Below, one piece after another: positions 1 through 5,057 of a DNA stretch of 5,960 nt. Numbering within the stretch: the stretch's first letter is position 1; each line of letters starts with the position of its first letter. Under the pieces are notes generated by a model. It saw only the letters and a program-made list of their open reading frames with translations. It searched no databases and was not told the DNA's origin. The stretch comes from Saprospiraceae bacterium (GTDB lineage Bacteria > Bacteroidota > Bacteroidia > Chitinophagales > Saprospiraceae): assembly GCA_947441325.1 (NCBI GenBank), contig CANETR010000150.1:1-5960 (forward strand). Direction: 5' to 3'. A program made the position numbers and the translations under genes.

Positions 1-9
1 AACGGAATG

Positions 10-50
10 GGGTGAGTCGGCCAGCCCTGCAGCTTGCTACCGGCTCACCC
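10..50. other. Strong GC-rich hairpin of unknown role
   Basis: The arms GGGTGAGTCGG (10-20) and CCGGCTCACCC (40-50) pair over 11 positions, with one T·G wobble, around a 19-base loop. The stem is much richer in GC than the surrounding DNA. It may terminate a transcript arriving from the left, but the bases after it are mixed rather than a T run, so it does not look like a canonical intrinsic terminator. It could also be the end of a repeat or mobile element. The pairing is visible in the sequence; the function is not. Confidence 0.45.
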
Positions 51-84
51 ACATTATTGCTTTTATCCTTAGCTAATTTGTCCA

Positions 85-149
85 GTCCCATCGGGACGAT
101 CTGTTCTTAGACTACAAGCAATGTAGATTAGAATAAGCCCCATAGGGGT
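85..149. repeat. Cluster of three small hairpins, Bacteroidota palindromic-repeat-like element
   Basis: Three short stem-loops follow one another. GTCCC-atc-GGGAC occupies 85-97, CTACA-agcaa-TGTAG occupies 112-126, and GCCCC-ata-GGGGT (with a G·T closing pair) occupies 137-149. The outer two share the same design: a 5-bp GC-rich stem with a 3-base loop. From general knowledge, short elements with GTCCC/GGGAC and GCCCC/GGGGY palindromes recur in intergenic DNA of many Bacteroidota, often beside transposase-related genes. Only one copy lies in this window, so membership in a repeat family is inferred. The element ends just before the readable part of the Rpn-like remnant at 157, which suggests it marks the break where the rest of that gene was lost. 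Confidence 0.4.
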
Positions 150-156
150 GACCTAA

Positions 157-405
157 AATCAACAAGTTTTTTACCTGGGGGCAAGGAATTCAAAATTTCA
201 AACCAAAATGGAACATGAGTTTTTAACATTCAGGTAACAACTTGTCGATTTTAAAAATATTCCATACCGAGAATTTCTGCAGTCGGATAAACCTGAAGAG
301 ATTATTCTGGCTATATTAGGCAACTTCGAAAAAAGAAAGGCGGAAGAGATTGGCGAGCAGATTTTGAGAAAAATCAATGCGCTAAAATTAAGGAACGAAA
401 TTTAA
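157..405 (+). pseudogene. Rpn/PD-(D/E)XK 'putative transposase' family, C-terminal remnant with in-frame stop
   Basis: One frame reads NQQVFYLG from 157, continues through KMEHEFLTFR to a TAA at 235-237, and resumes as QLVDFKNIPYREFLQSDKPE and EEIILAILGNFEKRKAEEIG, ending at TAA 403-405. The pattern 'V-Y-L-G … F-R-x-L-V-D-[FI]-x-x-I … F-L-x-S-D-x-P-E-E-x-I-L-A-I-L' is typical of the C-terminal half of Rpn-like recombination-promoting nuclease / 'putative transposase' proteins of Bacteroidota and other phyla, which are usually about 300 residues. The N-terminal nuclease domain is absent, and a stop codon interrupts the homology with the same frame continuing on both sides, so this is a decayed copy. 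The part after 238 has no convincing start codon. The family assignment is from memory of the motif and was not confirmed by a search. Confidence 0.55.
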
Positions 406-536
406 ATTCAAATCAGTTAAACACAAAACATCCGATTGCCTTATAAACACCTTTTTTTAAAATATAATCATACATTTCAAATCATGAAAAAACAAAAGAC
501 ATAAGAATTTAAAAAATCAACTAAGACAAAAATTCC
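406..536. other. AT-rich spacer, no recognised feature
   Basis: This AT-rich stretch between the Rpn-like remnant and the first promoter copy has stops in every frame and no hairpin with a T tract. With the elements listed above, it accounts for the gene-poor first 644 bases. Confidence 0.5.
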
Positions 537-569
537 ACTTGCAATTCCCTCAAATAAATCTTATCTTTG
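537..569 (+). repeat. 33-bp direct repeat, copy 1
   Basis: This is a perfect 33-base match to 1208-1240, same orientation, 671 bp apart. Identity starts at ACTTGCAATT and ends exactly with the final G of the TATCTTTG promoter element. The bases just outside (C before and T after here; G before and C after in the other copy) differ. The copies flank the toxin-antitoxin pair. No inverted repeats or transposase accompany them, so this is not an obvious insertion-sequence target duplication. Confidence 0.9.
539..569 (+). promoter_or_regulatory. Predicted sigma-A promoter of the toxin-antitoxin operon
   Basis: TTG (539-541), a 20-base spacer and TATCTTTG (562-569) fit the Bacteroidota housekeeping promoter, which has TTG near -33 and TAnnTTTG near -7. 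Transcription would start near 576, leaving a leader of about 70 bases before the ATG at 645. The spacer is identical to that of the dnaX promoter, so the two promoters share ancestry. Confidence 0.7.
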
Positions 570-644
570 TAGAGCAGGCATTCAGAAAGGGAATAATCCT
601 GTTACCTTATCAATACATTATTTCGAAGACTAATTTTATATCTC

Positions 645-908
645 ATGAGCAAAAATACAGAGCTAAAAAATGACATTATCAGGCTAGTTCTTGAATTGGA
701 TGATGTTAATTTTTTAAAACAGATAAAAAAAATAGTCCTCGGTAAGTCCCAGAAAAATTCAGATTGGGCAAATGAACTCAATGAAATTCAAATTGAAATG
801 ATTAAGTTGGGAGAAGAACAAATAGAGTGTGGTCAGTATGTATCTAGTGAAGAACTTCACGAGGAAACAAAAGCCTTTCTTGACAAAAAAAGAAAAGAAA
901 AGAAATGA
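645..908 (+). CDS. Type II toxin-antitoxin system antitoxin (addiction-module component type)
   Basis: An 87-residue, highly charged and probably helical protein. It resembles the small antitoxins paired with RelE/ParE toxins in Bacteroidota: an N-terminal helical stretch (about residues 1-35), then a central 'DWANELNEIQIEMIKLGEEQIECGQ' type segment (about 40-65) similar to the 'W…L…Q…I…G…QI..G' pattern of addiction-module component proteins, then a lysine-rich tail. Its expected role is to bind and neutralise the toxin encoded immediately downstream. Its stop codon overlaps the toxin start (ATGA, 905-908), implying translational coupling. I see no recognisable helix-turn-helix or ribbon-helix-helix domain, so autorepression is uncertain. 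No Shine-Dalgarno sequence precedes the ATG, as is usual in this phylum. The gene is clearly richer in AT than dnaX, consistent with horizontal acquisition. Confidence 0.75.
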   Translation: MSKNTELKNDIIRLVLELDDVNFLKQIKKIVLGKSQKNSDWANELNEIQIEMIKLGEEQIECGQYVSSEELHEETKAFLDKKRKEKK

Positions 909-1186
909 TCGAAATAATTTGGGCACATGAAGCAAAAATACAGTATTTTAAAGTAATAGGTTTTTTATTTGATCAATGGGGAGAACTTGTTGCACTCGAT
1001 TTTGAAGAAAAAATAAAAAAAATGGAAGTCTTAATCTCAACGGGAACCATTAAATTCCCTTATTCAAAGATACTTGGTTATGAAAAATGTGTGATTGACG
1101 AATATAACAGTTTGATTTTCAATAGAAAAAATAATAAAATTCGAATTATTGCGCTGATAGATAATAGATCTGACCATCAATACTAA
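905..1186 (+). CDS. RelE/ParE-family toxin of a type II toxin-antitoxin system
   Basis: A 93-residue protein with the layout of RelE/ParE toxins common in Bacteroidota. It has an N-terminal strand followed by 'W-x-x-E-A-K-x-x-Y' (WAHEAKIQYF, about residues 6-15), a helical hairpin with the 'WGE' motif (about 25-27) and 'F-x-E-K-I' segment, then a 'K-C-V-I-D-E-Y-N-S-L' strand, and a final 'R-I-I-A-L-I-D-N-R-S-D' strand matching the family's typical 'I…DNRQ(D/N)P' ending. Family members either cleave mRNA on the ribosome (RelE branch) or poison DNA gyrase (ParE branch); the sequence alone does not decide between them. The ATG lies inside the antitoxin's stop codon region (4-base overlap), which supports one operon. 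The length is normal and no disruption is visible, so the toxin is probably functional and held in check by the upstream gene. Confidence 0.78.
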   Translation: MIEIIWAHEAKIQYFKVIGFLFDQWGELVALDFEEKIKKMEVLISTGTIKFPYSKILGYEKCVIDEYNSLIFNRKNNKIRIIALIDNRSDHQY

Positions 1187-1207
1187 TTTGTTTTTGATTC
1201 CAAGCAG

Positions 1208-1240
1208 ACTTGCAATTCCCTCAAATAAATCTTATCTTTG
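1208..1240 (+). repeat. 33-bp direct repeat, copy 2
   Basis: This copy is identical to 537-569. It lies 21 bases after the toxin stop codon and ends 43 bases before the dnaX start. Loss of the DNA between the copies by recombination would remove the toxin-antitoxin pair and leave dnaX with one intact promoter. Confidence 0.9.
1210..1240 (+). promoter_or_regulatory. Predicted sigma-A promoter of dnaX
   Basis: TTG (1210-1212), a 20-base spacer and TATCTTTG (1233-1240) match the Bacteroidota housekeeping consensus. The start point would be near 1247, giving a leader of about 37 bases without a clear Shine-Dalgarno site before the ATG at 1284. Transcripts from the upstream toxin-antitoxin promoter may also run into dnaX, because no terminator is visible between 1187 and 1209. 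Confidence 0.75.
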
Positions 1241-1283
1241 CCTAATGTCAGCAAAATAACCCTGACCAAACCCAAATCACAGC

Positions 1284-3092
1284 ATGAGCAATTTTGTAGT
1301 ATCTGCCCGTAAATACCGTCCTATACGTTTTGACAGTGTAGTCGGTCAGGCACATATCACCAACACCTTGAAGAATGCCATCAGGAATAATCACCTGGCG
1401 CATGCCTTTCTGTTCTGTGGTCCCCGTGGTGTGGGCAAAACTACCTGTGCCCGTATTTTAGCCAAGGTACTCAACTGTGAATCTCCGACTTCCGAAACAG
1501 AGCCCTGCGATGTATGTCCATCCTGCAAGGCTTTCAACGAAAATGCCTCGCTCAACATTCATGAGCTTGATGCAGCATCGAACAACTCCGTAGAGCATAT
1601 CCGTGCGCTCATAGAGCAGGTGCGCTTTGCTCCACAGCGTGGCAAATACAAGATTTATATCATAGACGAGGTGCACATGCTCTCGCAGGCTGCTTTCAAT
1701 GCCTTTCTGAAAACGTTGGAGGAGCCGCCGTCCTATGCCATTTTTATTTTGGCAACGACCGAAAAACATAAAATCATTCCCACCATCCTCTCCCGCTGTC
1801 AGATTTTCGATTTCAATAGAATTCAAATCTCCGACATGGCAGGTCACCTGCGCAACATCTGTACGCAGGAAGGCATCAGTGCCGAGGAGGATGCCCTCAA
1901 TATCATTGCGCAAAAGGCCGATGGTGCCCTGCGCGATGCCCTCTCTATCTACGACCGTATCGTCAGCTTTTCGGGCAATAATATCAAATATCAGGATGTC
2001 ATCGAAAACCTGAACATCCTCGACTATGATTACTATTTCAGAGTTGTAGATGCCATTGTTTCGGAAGATGTGAGCGAACTGATGCTCATTTTCGACTCCA
2101 TTCAGCGCAAAGGCTTCGATGGTGATATTTTTATCAACGGACTTGCAGAGCATCTTCGCAACCTGCTCGTCTGTCAGCGCCCCGAAACTGCTTCCCTGCT
2201 CGAAGTGAGCGGCAATATCAAAGAACGTTATCTGCAACAGGCTGCATTGGTACCGACATCAATTATTGTTTCGGCGCTGAGTCTGGCCTCCGACTGCGAC
2301 ATCAACTTCAAAATGTCGAGAAATAAAAGGCTGCATGTGGAAATGTCGCTCATAAAAATGGCCTTTATCAAACAGGCGCTGCAACAGGTTTCATTCCCCT
2401 CCTCCGGAGAAGGAATCGAAAAAAAAAACAGTCCTAAGCTGAGTAGCGCTGCCGAAAACAGCTATAATTACAGTATTGAACAAAAGGTTGAGCAAAATAC
2501 AAAATCTCCAAAAACAGCGATCGCCGATCCTGAGGAAGATTACAACGTTAAGGGTGAGGCCGTTGAGGATAATACGCCTCCAATAATCGAAAAAGAAAGC
2601 CTGCTTTCGAAATTAAAAACCAAAAAGTCAAGCTTGCTCAGCAGTTTAAAATCTGAGGTAGAGGAGGACGAATTCAACTACAGCAAAGCTGTAGCTATGA
2701 CTTGGAGTATAGCATCCATACAGGAAATCTGGGAAATTTACTGCAATGAAATCGATTCGCCTTCTTCTCAGGTCTTATACAAGGGTGCCATGTTCGAAAT
2801 CAAAGAAGGTTCAGATCAAATCTTTGTCACAGTAAAAAGTAGCAGAGCCAAAGATGCTATCCTGAGAGACAATGCCCTGCTCGAAAAAATGAGGAGCAGC
2901 TTTTCCAAATCCAATCTTCAATTCGCAGTTGAAATTGAAGAAGGCCCGGCCGAAGAAATTGTAAAACCCAAGGTTAAACCACAAAGTGATCGCGATAAAT
3001 ACAGCTATTTCATGCAAATGAATCCACTTTTGGCAGATTTTCAAAAGCGTTTCGGGCTCTATCCAGCCGATTATAATCCAAAGAAAAAATAA
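1284..3092 (+). CDS. dnaX: DNA polymerase III subunit gamma/tau
   Basis: This encodes the clamp-loader ATPase that opens the sliding clamp and, as full-length tau, links the loader to the polymerase and helicase at the replication fork. The 602-residue product starts with the family hallmark 'SARKYRP' (residues 7-13). The AAA+ part has a Walker A motif GPRGVGKT (46-53), a four-cysteine zinc site (C65, C75, C78, C81), Walker B IIDE (126-129), sensor 1 ATTE (157-160) and the SRC arginine-finger motif (170-172). The domain II/III helical region runs to about residue 370. A low-complexity charged linker follows, then a C-terminal tau region (about 465-602) ending in the 'DRDKYSYFMQMNPLLADFQK' type segment seen in Bacteroidota DnaX. 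A run of ten A at 2419-2428 falls at codons 379-382, the boundary between these halves, and could yield a short gamma form. The start is fixed by the conserved N-terminus. Confidence 0.97.
   Translation: MSNFVVSARKYRPIRFDSVVGQAHITNTLKNAIRNNHLAHAFLFCGPRGVGKTTCARILAKVLNCESPTSETEPCDVCPSCKAFNENASLNIHELDAASNNSVEHIRALIEQVRFAPQRGKYKIYIIDEVHMLSQAAFNAFLKTLEEPPSYAIFILATTEKHKIIPTILSRCQIFDFNRIQISDMAGHLRNICTQEGISAEEDALNIIAQKADGALRDALSIYDRIVSFSGNNIKYQDVIENLNILDYDYYFRVVDAIVSEDVSELMLIFDSIQRKGFDGDIFINGLAEHLRNLLVCQRPETASLLEVSGNIKERYLQQAALVPTSIIVSALSLASDCDINFKMSRNKRLHVEMSLIKMAFIKQALQQVSFPSSGEGIEKKNSPKLSSAAENSYNYSIEQKVEQNTKSPKTAIADPEEDYNVKGEAVEDNTPPIIEKESLLSKLKTKKSSLLSSLKSEVEEDEFNYSKAVAMTWSIASIQEIWEIYCNEIDSPSSQVLYKGAMFEIKEGSDQIFVTVKSSRAKDAILRDNALLEKMRSSFSKSNLQFAVEIEEGPAEEIVKPKVKPQSDRDKYSYFMQMNPLLADFQKRFGLYPADYNPKKK
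2406..2437 (+). promoter_or_regulatory. Predicted slippage/frameshift site giving a gamma-like short DnaX
   Basis: Ten consecutive A (2419-2428) are read GAA AAA AAA AAC in frame. A -1 shift or one extra transcribed A gives GAA AAA AAA AAA CAG TCC TAA, stopping at 2435-2437 and producing about 384 residues that end in KKKQS. Loss of one A gives ACA GTC CTA AGC TGA, also an early stop. Purine-rich GGAG and AAGGA (2406-2414) sit 4 to 12 bases before the run, comparable to the Shine-Dalgarno-like stimulator at the E. coli dnaX frameshift site. A weak 5-bp stem, AGCTG (2437-2441) with CAGCT (2459-2463), lies downstream. E. coli dnaX uses ribosomal frameshifting at A AAA AAG, and Thermus thermophilus dnaX uses transcriptional slippage on nine A. 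Operation of this site here is inferred. Confidence 0.6.
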
Positions 3093-3095
3093 GCT

Positions 3096-3341
3096 ATGAG
3101 CACTAAATTATTTTTGCCCTTATTACTTTCGCTTGGCATAGGTGCTAGCGCACTAAGTTTTGCTTCCAAAGAAAACAAAAGTGAAGAAACTACCGTACTA
3201 ATTTGCAAGAGCGAAAATGCCTATGCCTACCATAGCCACAAATGCTCAGGCTTGCAGCGCTGTAAAGCTGAAATTGCCAGCATCAGAATTGCTGAAGCCA
3301 AAAAACTTGGAAAAAGCGCTTGTAAAATCTGTTATAAGTAA
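3096..3341 (+). CDS. Small exported Cys/His-rich protein, putative metal-binding
   Basis: An 81-residue protein with a hydrophobic signal sequence (residues 4-22) and a likely signal peptidase I site after SFA (A23), leaving about 58 residues outside the cytoplasm. The mature part carries C37, H46, H48, C50, C56, C76 and C79 in the order 'YHSHKC … I…IAEAKKLGKSACKIC'. The pattern H-x3-C … 'eA…G…C-x2-C' resembles the small zinc-binding module found at the ends of some secreted nucleases and near Ada-type domains, and similar stand-alone proteins are common in Bacteroidota. A tetra-ligand metal site or two disulfides are both possible; I assign no activity. The gene begins 3 bases after the dnaX stop, so cotranscription and translational coupling with dnaX are likely. 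No link to replication is evident for an exported protein. Confidence 0.65.
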   Translation: MSTKLFLPLLLSLGIGASALSFASKENKSEETTVLICKSENAYAYHSHKCSGLQRCKAEIASIRIAEAKKLGKSACKICYK

Positions 3342-3377
3342 GCTTCGATGCTAATTTAAAATTTAGGGGACTATTGG

Positions 3378-4061
3378 TCAAATATTTTTTAATGCCTCTC
3401 TTTTTGTGAGTTGGCTTAAAGTTGATGCATTTTCTGCTACAAATTGACTAACCAATTCCGGATTAGTTTTGGCATATTCTCTAAGTGTCCAACCCTGCGC
3501 TTTTTGGATAAAAAACTCTTTCTCTCCCGCAGTGCACAGGATATATTTTTTTAATCTTTCGAAATCTGTAGCCTTTTTGTACTTGAGTTGATAGAGCAAA
3601 GCGCTTCTTCTAAACCAGAAATTATCTGAGCGAATCCATTTTTCGGGGTAGCTTTCACAAAATTGAGGATATTTTTTCAGATAGGTCCCAATCAGTTTTG
3701 AAGCAACTGCATCGATCGTATCCCACCATGAATTCTCTGAAATTAATTTTTCAAGCAGCGGCATCCAGCTTTCATCAGCCTTTTTAATAGATTTTTCCAA
3801 TATTTCTATGGCAAAATAATGCAATTCGCGCTGTGGCAGAGCCCAAAGTTTTTCAATAAGCTCTTTAAGTTCAGCACCTTGAGGAAGTGGATACTTAGAA
3901 AGAAAATCTTTTTGAAGCGACTTTCTTAATTCGCTTTTAATACCAAAAAAACTGAAGCGCTTTCGCATATATTTAGACATTGCGTATGCTTCATTTTTAT
4001 TGCCTGCAGCTGAAAAAACAATCAATAGTTCCTGTATAAAAATCTGATTGGAAGCTTGCAT
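3378..4061 (-). CDS. DNA alkylation repair protein, AlkD-type HEAT-repeat glycosylase
   Basis: A 227-residue protein of normal length for the AlkD family, which removes N3- and N7-alkylated purines from DNA using a fold of HEAT-like helical repeats and no base flipping. Family signatures are visible in order: 'KYMRKRFSFFGI' (30-41), 'RELHYFAIEIL' (78-88), 'SWWDTIDAVA' (111-120), 'FWFRRSALLYQL' (148-159), 'FIQKAQGWTLREYAK' (184-198) and the closing 'KREALK' (220-225). The residues matching the Bacillus cereus AlkD active site (W109, D113, R148, W187) appear as W113, D117, R152 and W191, all with the same offset of four, so catalytic competence is expected. It is convergent with the dnaX transcript, separated from the small gene by 36 bases. 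I see no convincing promoter on the minus strand between 4062 and 4252. Confidence 0.9.
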   Translation of the reverse strand: MQASNQIFIQELLIVFSAAGNKNEAYAMSKYMRKRFSFFGIKSELRKSLQKDFLSKYPLPQGAELKELIEKLWALPQRELHYFAIEILEKSIKKADESWMPLLEKLISENSWWDTIDAVASKLIGTYLKKYPQFCESYPEKWIRSDNFWFRRSALLYQLKYKKATDFERLKKYILCTAGEKEFFIQKAQGWTLREYAKTNPELVSQFVAENASTLSQLTKREALKNI

Positions 4062-4195
4062 GCTAAGAATTTAAATTTAAGATTTTGTAAAATATTCATC
4101 CCAAGTTATCTCCCATTGCTTATTGGATATTTCATAAATATAATGACAAATCTTTTGACCCAAAAGCTTTGAATAATAAAAGCTCCAAAATATTC

Positions 4196-4226
4196 TTGCA
4201 GAACAATTAGTTTTTATTTAATTTCG
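4196..4226 (+). promoter_or_regulatory. Candidate sigma-A promoter of the acidic-protein gene
   Basis: TTG (4196-4198), a 20-base spacer and TAATTTCG (4219-4226) match the Bacteroidota consensus with one mismatch (C for T) in the -7 element. The spacer length equals that of the dnaX promoter. The predicted start near 4233 would leave a leader of about 20 bases before the ATG at 4253. Confidence 0.45.
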
Positions 4227-4252
4227 CTTCCTAACTTAAAAATTAAAAAATT

Positions 4253-4969
4253 ATGATGTTTCCAAACGAAGACGACGAATTCGAATTAGAAGAGGAGGAT
4301 TTCTCTTGGGACGACGATGATGAAGAGGAAGAGGAGGATATAGAAGAGGAAGATTATTCGGACATTCCAGATTTTGAAGAAGAGGAAGAAGAGACGTCGA
4401 AACAAAATACCCAACCATCAAAAGCAGATGGCGGAAAGATAACTTATGCCGAAACTAAATTAGAAAGAAGGCCTGCCCGTTTAGACATTACCAAAAATTC
4501 TGAAGAGGATAGTCGTATTCCCAACAGGCATACAAAAGATGACCTTGAAGATCAGATAAAAAAAGATTTCCGCTATATGAAGGGAAAGGGATATTTTATG
4601 ATACAGCCCTTCCTCATTATGGATGAATATCCTTTTAAAACTAAAAACAGCGACTCTGACATTCCACGAAAGGATGGCAAAAATGTTGAAGAAGATCTTG
4701 TTTTAGTCATCGGGAGATTACCTAAATTCAAAAGTATTGAAGAATTCAAGGGTAAACCCTATATCCGCGGTGAAATTATGCTGGTTCGTCCCGGTCTTTA
4801 TGATATCGGTCAACTAAAGCCACATTTTGCACTGGTTATCAAAAAGAAATACAAGGTAATTAAGCAAGCTAAAATCAGAATTCGTGAGCTTTTCGAAAAG
4901 GTTAAAAACGAACTTCAAAACGGAAAACCATTTGTTGTTTACAAAGAATTTCCCAAGAAAATCGTCTAA
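4253..4969 (+). CDS. Hypothetical protein with highly acidic N-terminus
   Basis: I do not recognise this 238-residue protein. Its first 47 residues contain 31 Asp/Glu, including an unbroken run of ten (20-29), and are probably disordered. A polar linker (48-70) follows. A folded-looking domain (about 70-238) includes 'DDLEDQIKKDFRYMKGKGYF' (95-114), 'EDLVLVIGRLPKF' (147-159), 'GEIMLVRPGLYDIG' (174-187), and a Lys/Arg-rich C-terminus 'VIKKKYKVIKQAKIRIREL'. The charge therefore runs from strongly negative to strongly positive. There is no signal peptide or membrane segment, so it should be cytoplasmic. Acidic tails of this type occur in chaperones, nucleic-acid mimics and proteins that bind basic partners; none is specifically indicated here. 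Two ATG codons stand in tandem and either may be the start. The gene stands alone, divergent from the alkylation-repair gene, and ends 11 bases before a strong terminator. Confidence 0.7.
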   Translation: MMFPNEDDEFELEEEDFSWDDDDEEEEEDIEEEDYSDIPDFEEEEEETSKQNTQPSKADGGKITYAETKLERRPARLDITKNSEEDSRIPNRHTKDDLEDQIKKDFRYMKGKGYFMIQPFLIMDEYPFKTKNSDSDIPRKDGKNVEEDLVLVIGRLPKFKSIEEFKGKPYIRGEIMLVRPGLYDIGQLKPHFALVIKKKYKVIKQAKIRIRELFEKVKNELQNGKPFVVYKEFPKKIV

Positions 4970-4980
4970 AAAAGCATAGC

Positions 4981-5019
4981 AAAAAAGGTCTCACCGAAAA
5001 AATCCTTGAGACCTTTTTT
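4981..5019. terminator. Bidirectional intrinsic terminator
   Basis: A perfect 13-bp inverted repeat pairs AAAAAAGGTCTCA (4981-4993) with TGAGACCTTTTTT (5007-5019) around a 13-base loop. Either strand gives a GC-containing stem followed by at least six T, so it can end the plus-strand transcript of the acidic-protein gene and the minus-strand transcript of the T9SS gene, which converge here. Confidence 0.85.
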
Positions 5020-5057
5020 ATAGAGATTACAGAAGCATAGCGCTTAATAAGATAGGC

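Noticed and set aside
2..76. Open frame from the window edge (24 codons, TAA at 74-76) that could be the end of an upstream gene
   Set aside because: It is too short to recognise, and it runs through the strong hairpin at 10-50. Another frame is open over a similar length.
1735..2013. Plus-strand open frame of 92 codons inside dnaX
   Set aside because: It is an out-of-frame shadow of conserved dnaX sequence with low-quality, Ser/Pro/Arg-rich composition.
1458..2237. Long minus-strand open frame of 259 codons opposite dnaX
   Set aside because: It is antisense to the conserved ATPase region of dnaX, its translation shows no family motifs, and it results from dnaX codon usage.
3342..3377. Possible terminator between the small exported gene and the convergent glycosylase gene
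   Set aside because: Only an imperfect A/T inverted repeat (around 3351-3366) without a GC stem or clear T tract is present.
4258..4395. Purine-rich (GA) tract that looks like simple-sequence repeat DNA
   Set aside because: It is explained by the GAA/GAG/GAT/GAC codons of the acidic N-terminus.
4972..5041. 9-base direct repeat AAGCATAGC at 4972-4980 and 5033-5041 on both sides of the terminator
   Set aside because: It is short enough to be chance or local slippage. There is no gene or inverted-repeat boundary between the copies other than the terminator, so there is no reason to call a mobile element.
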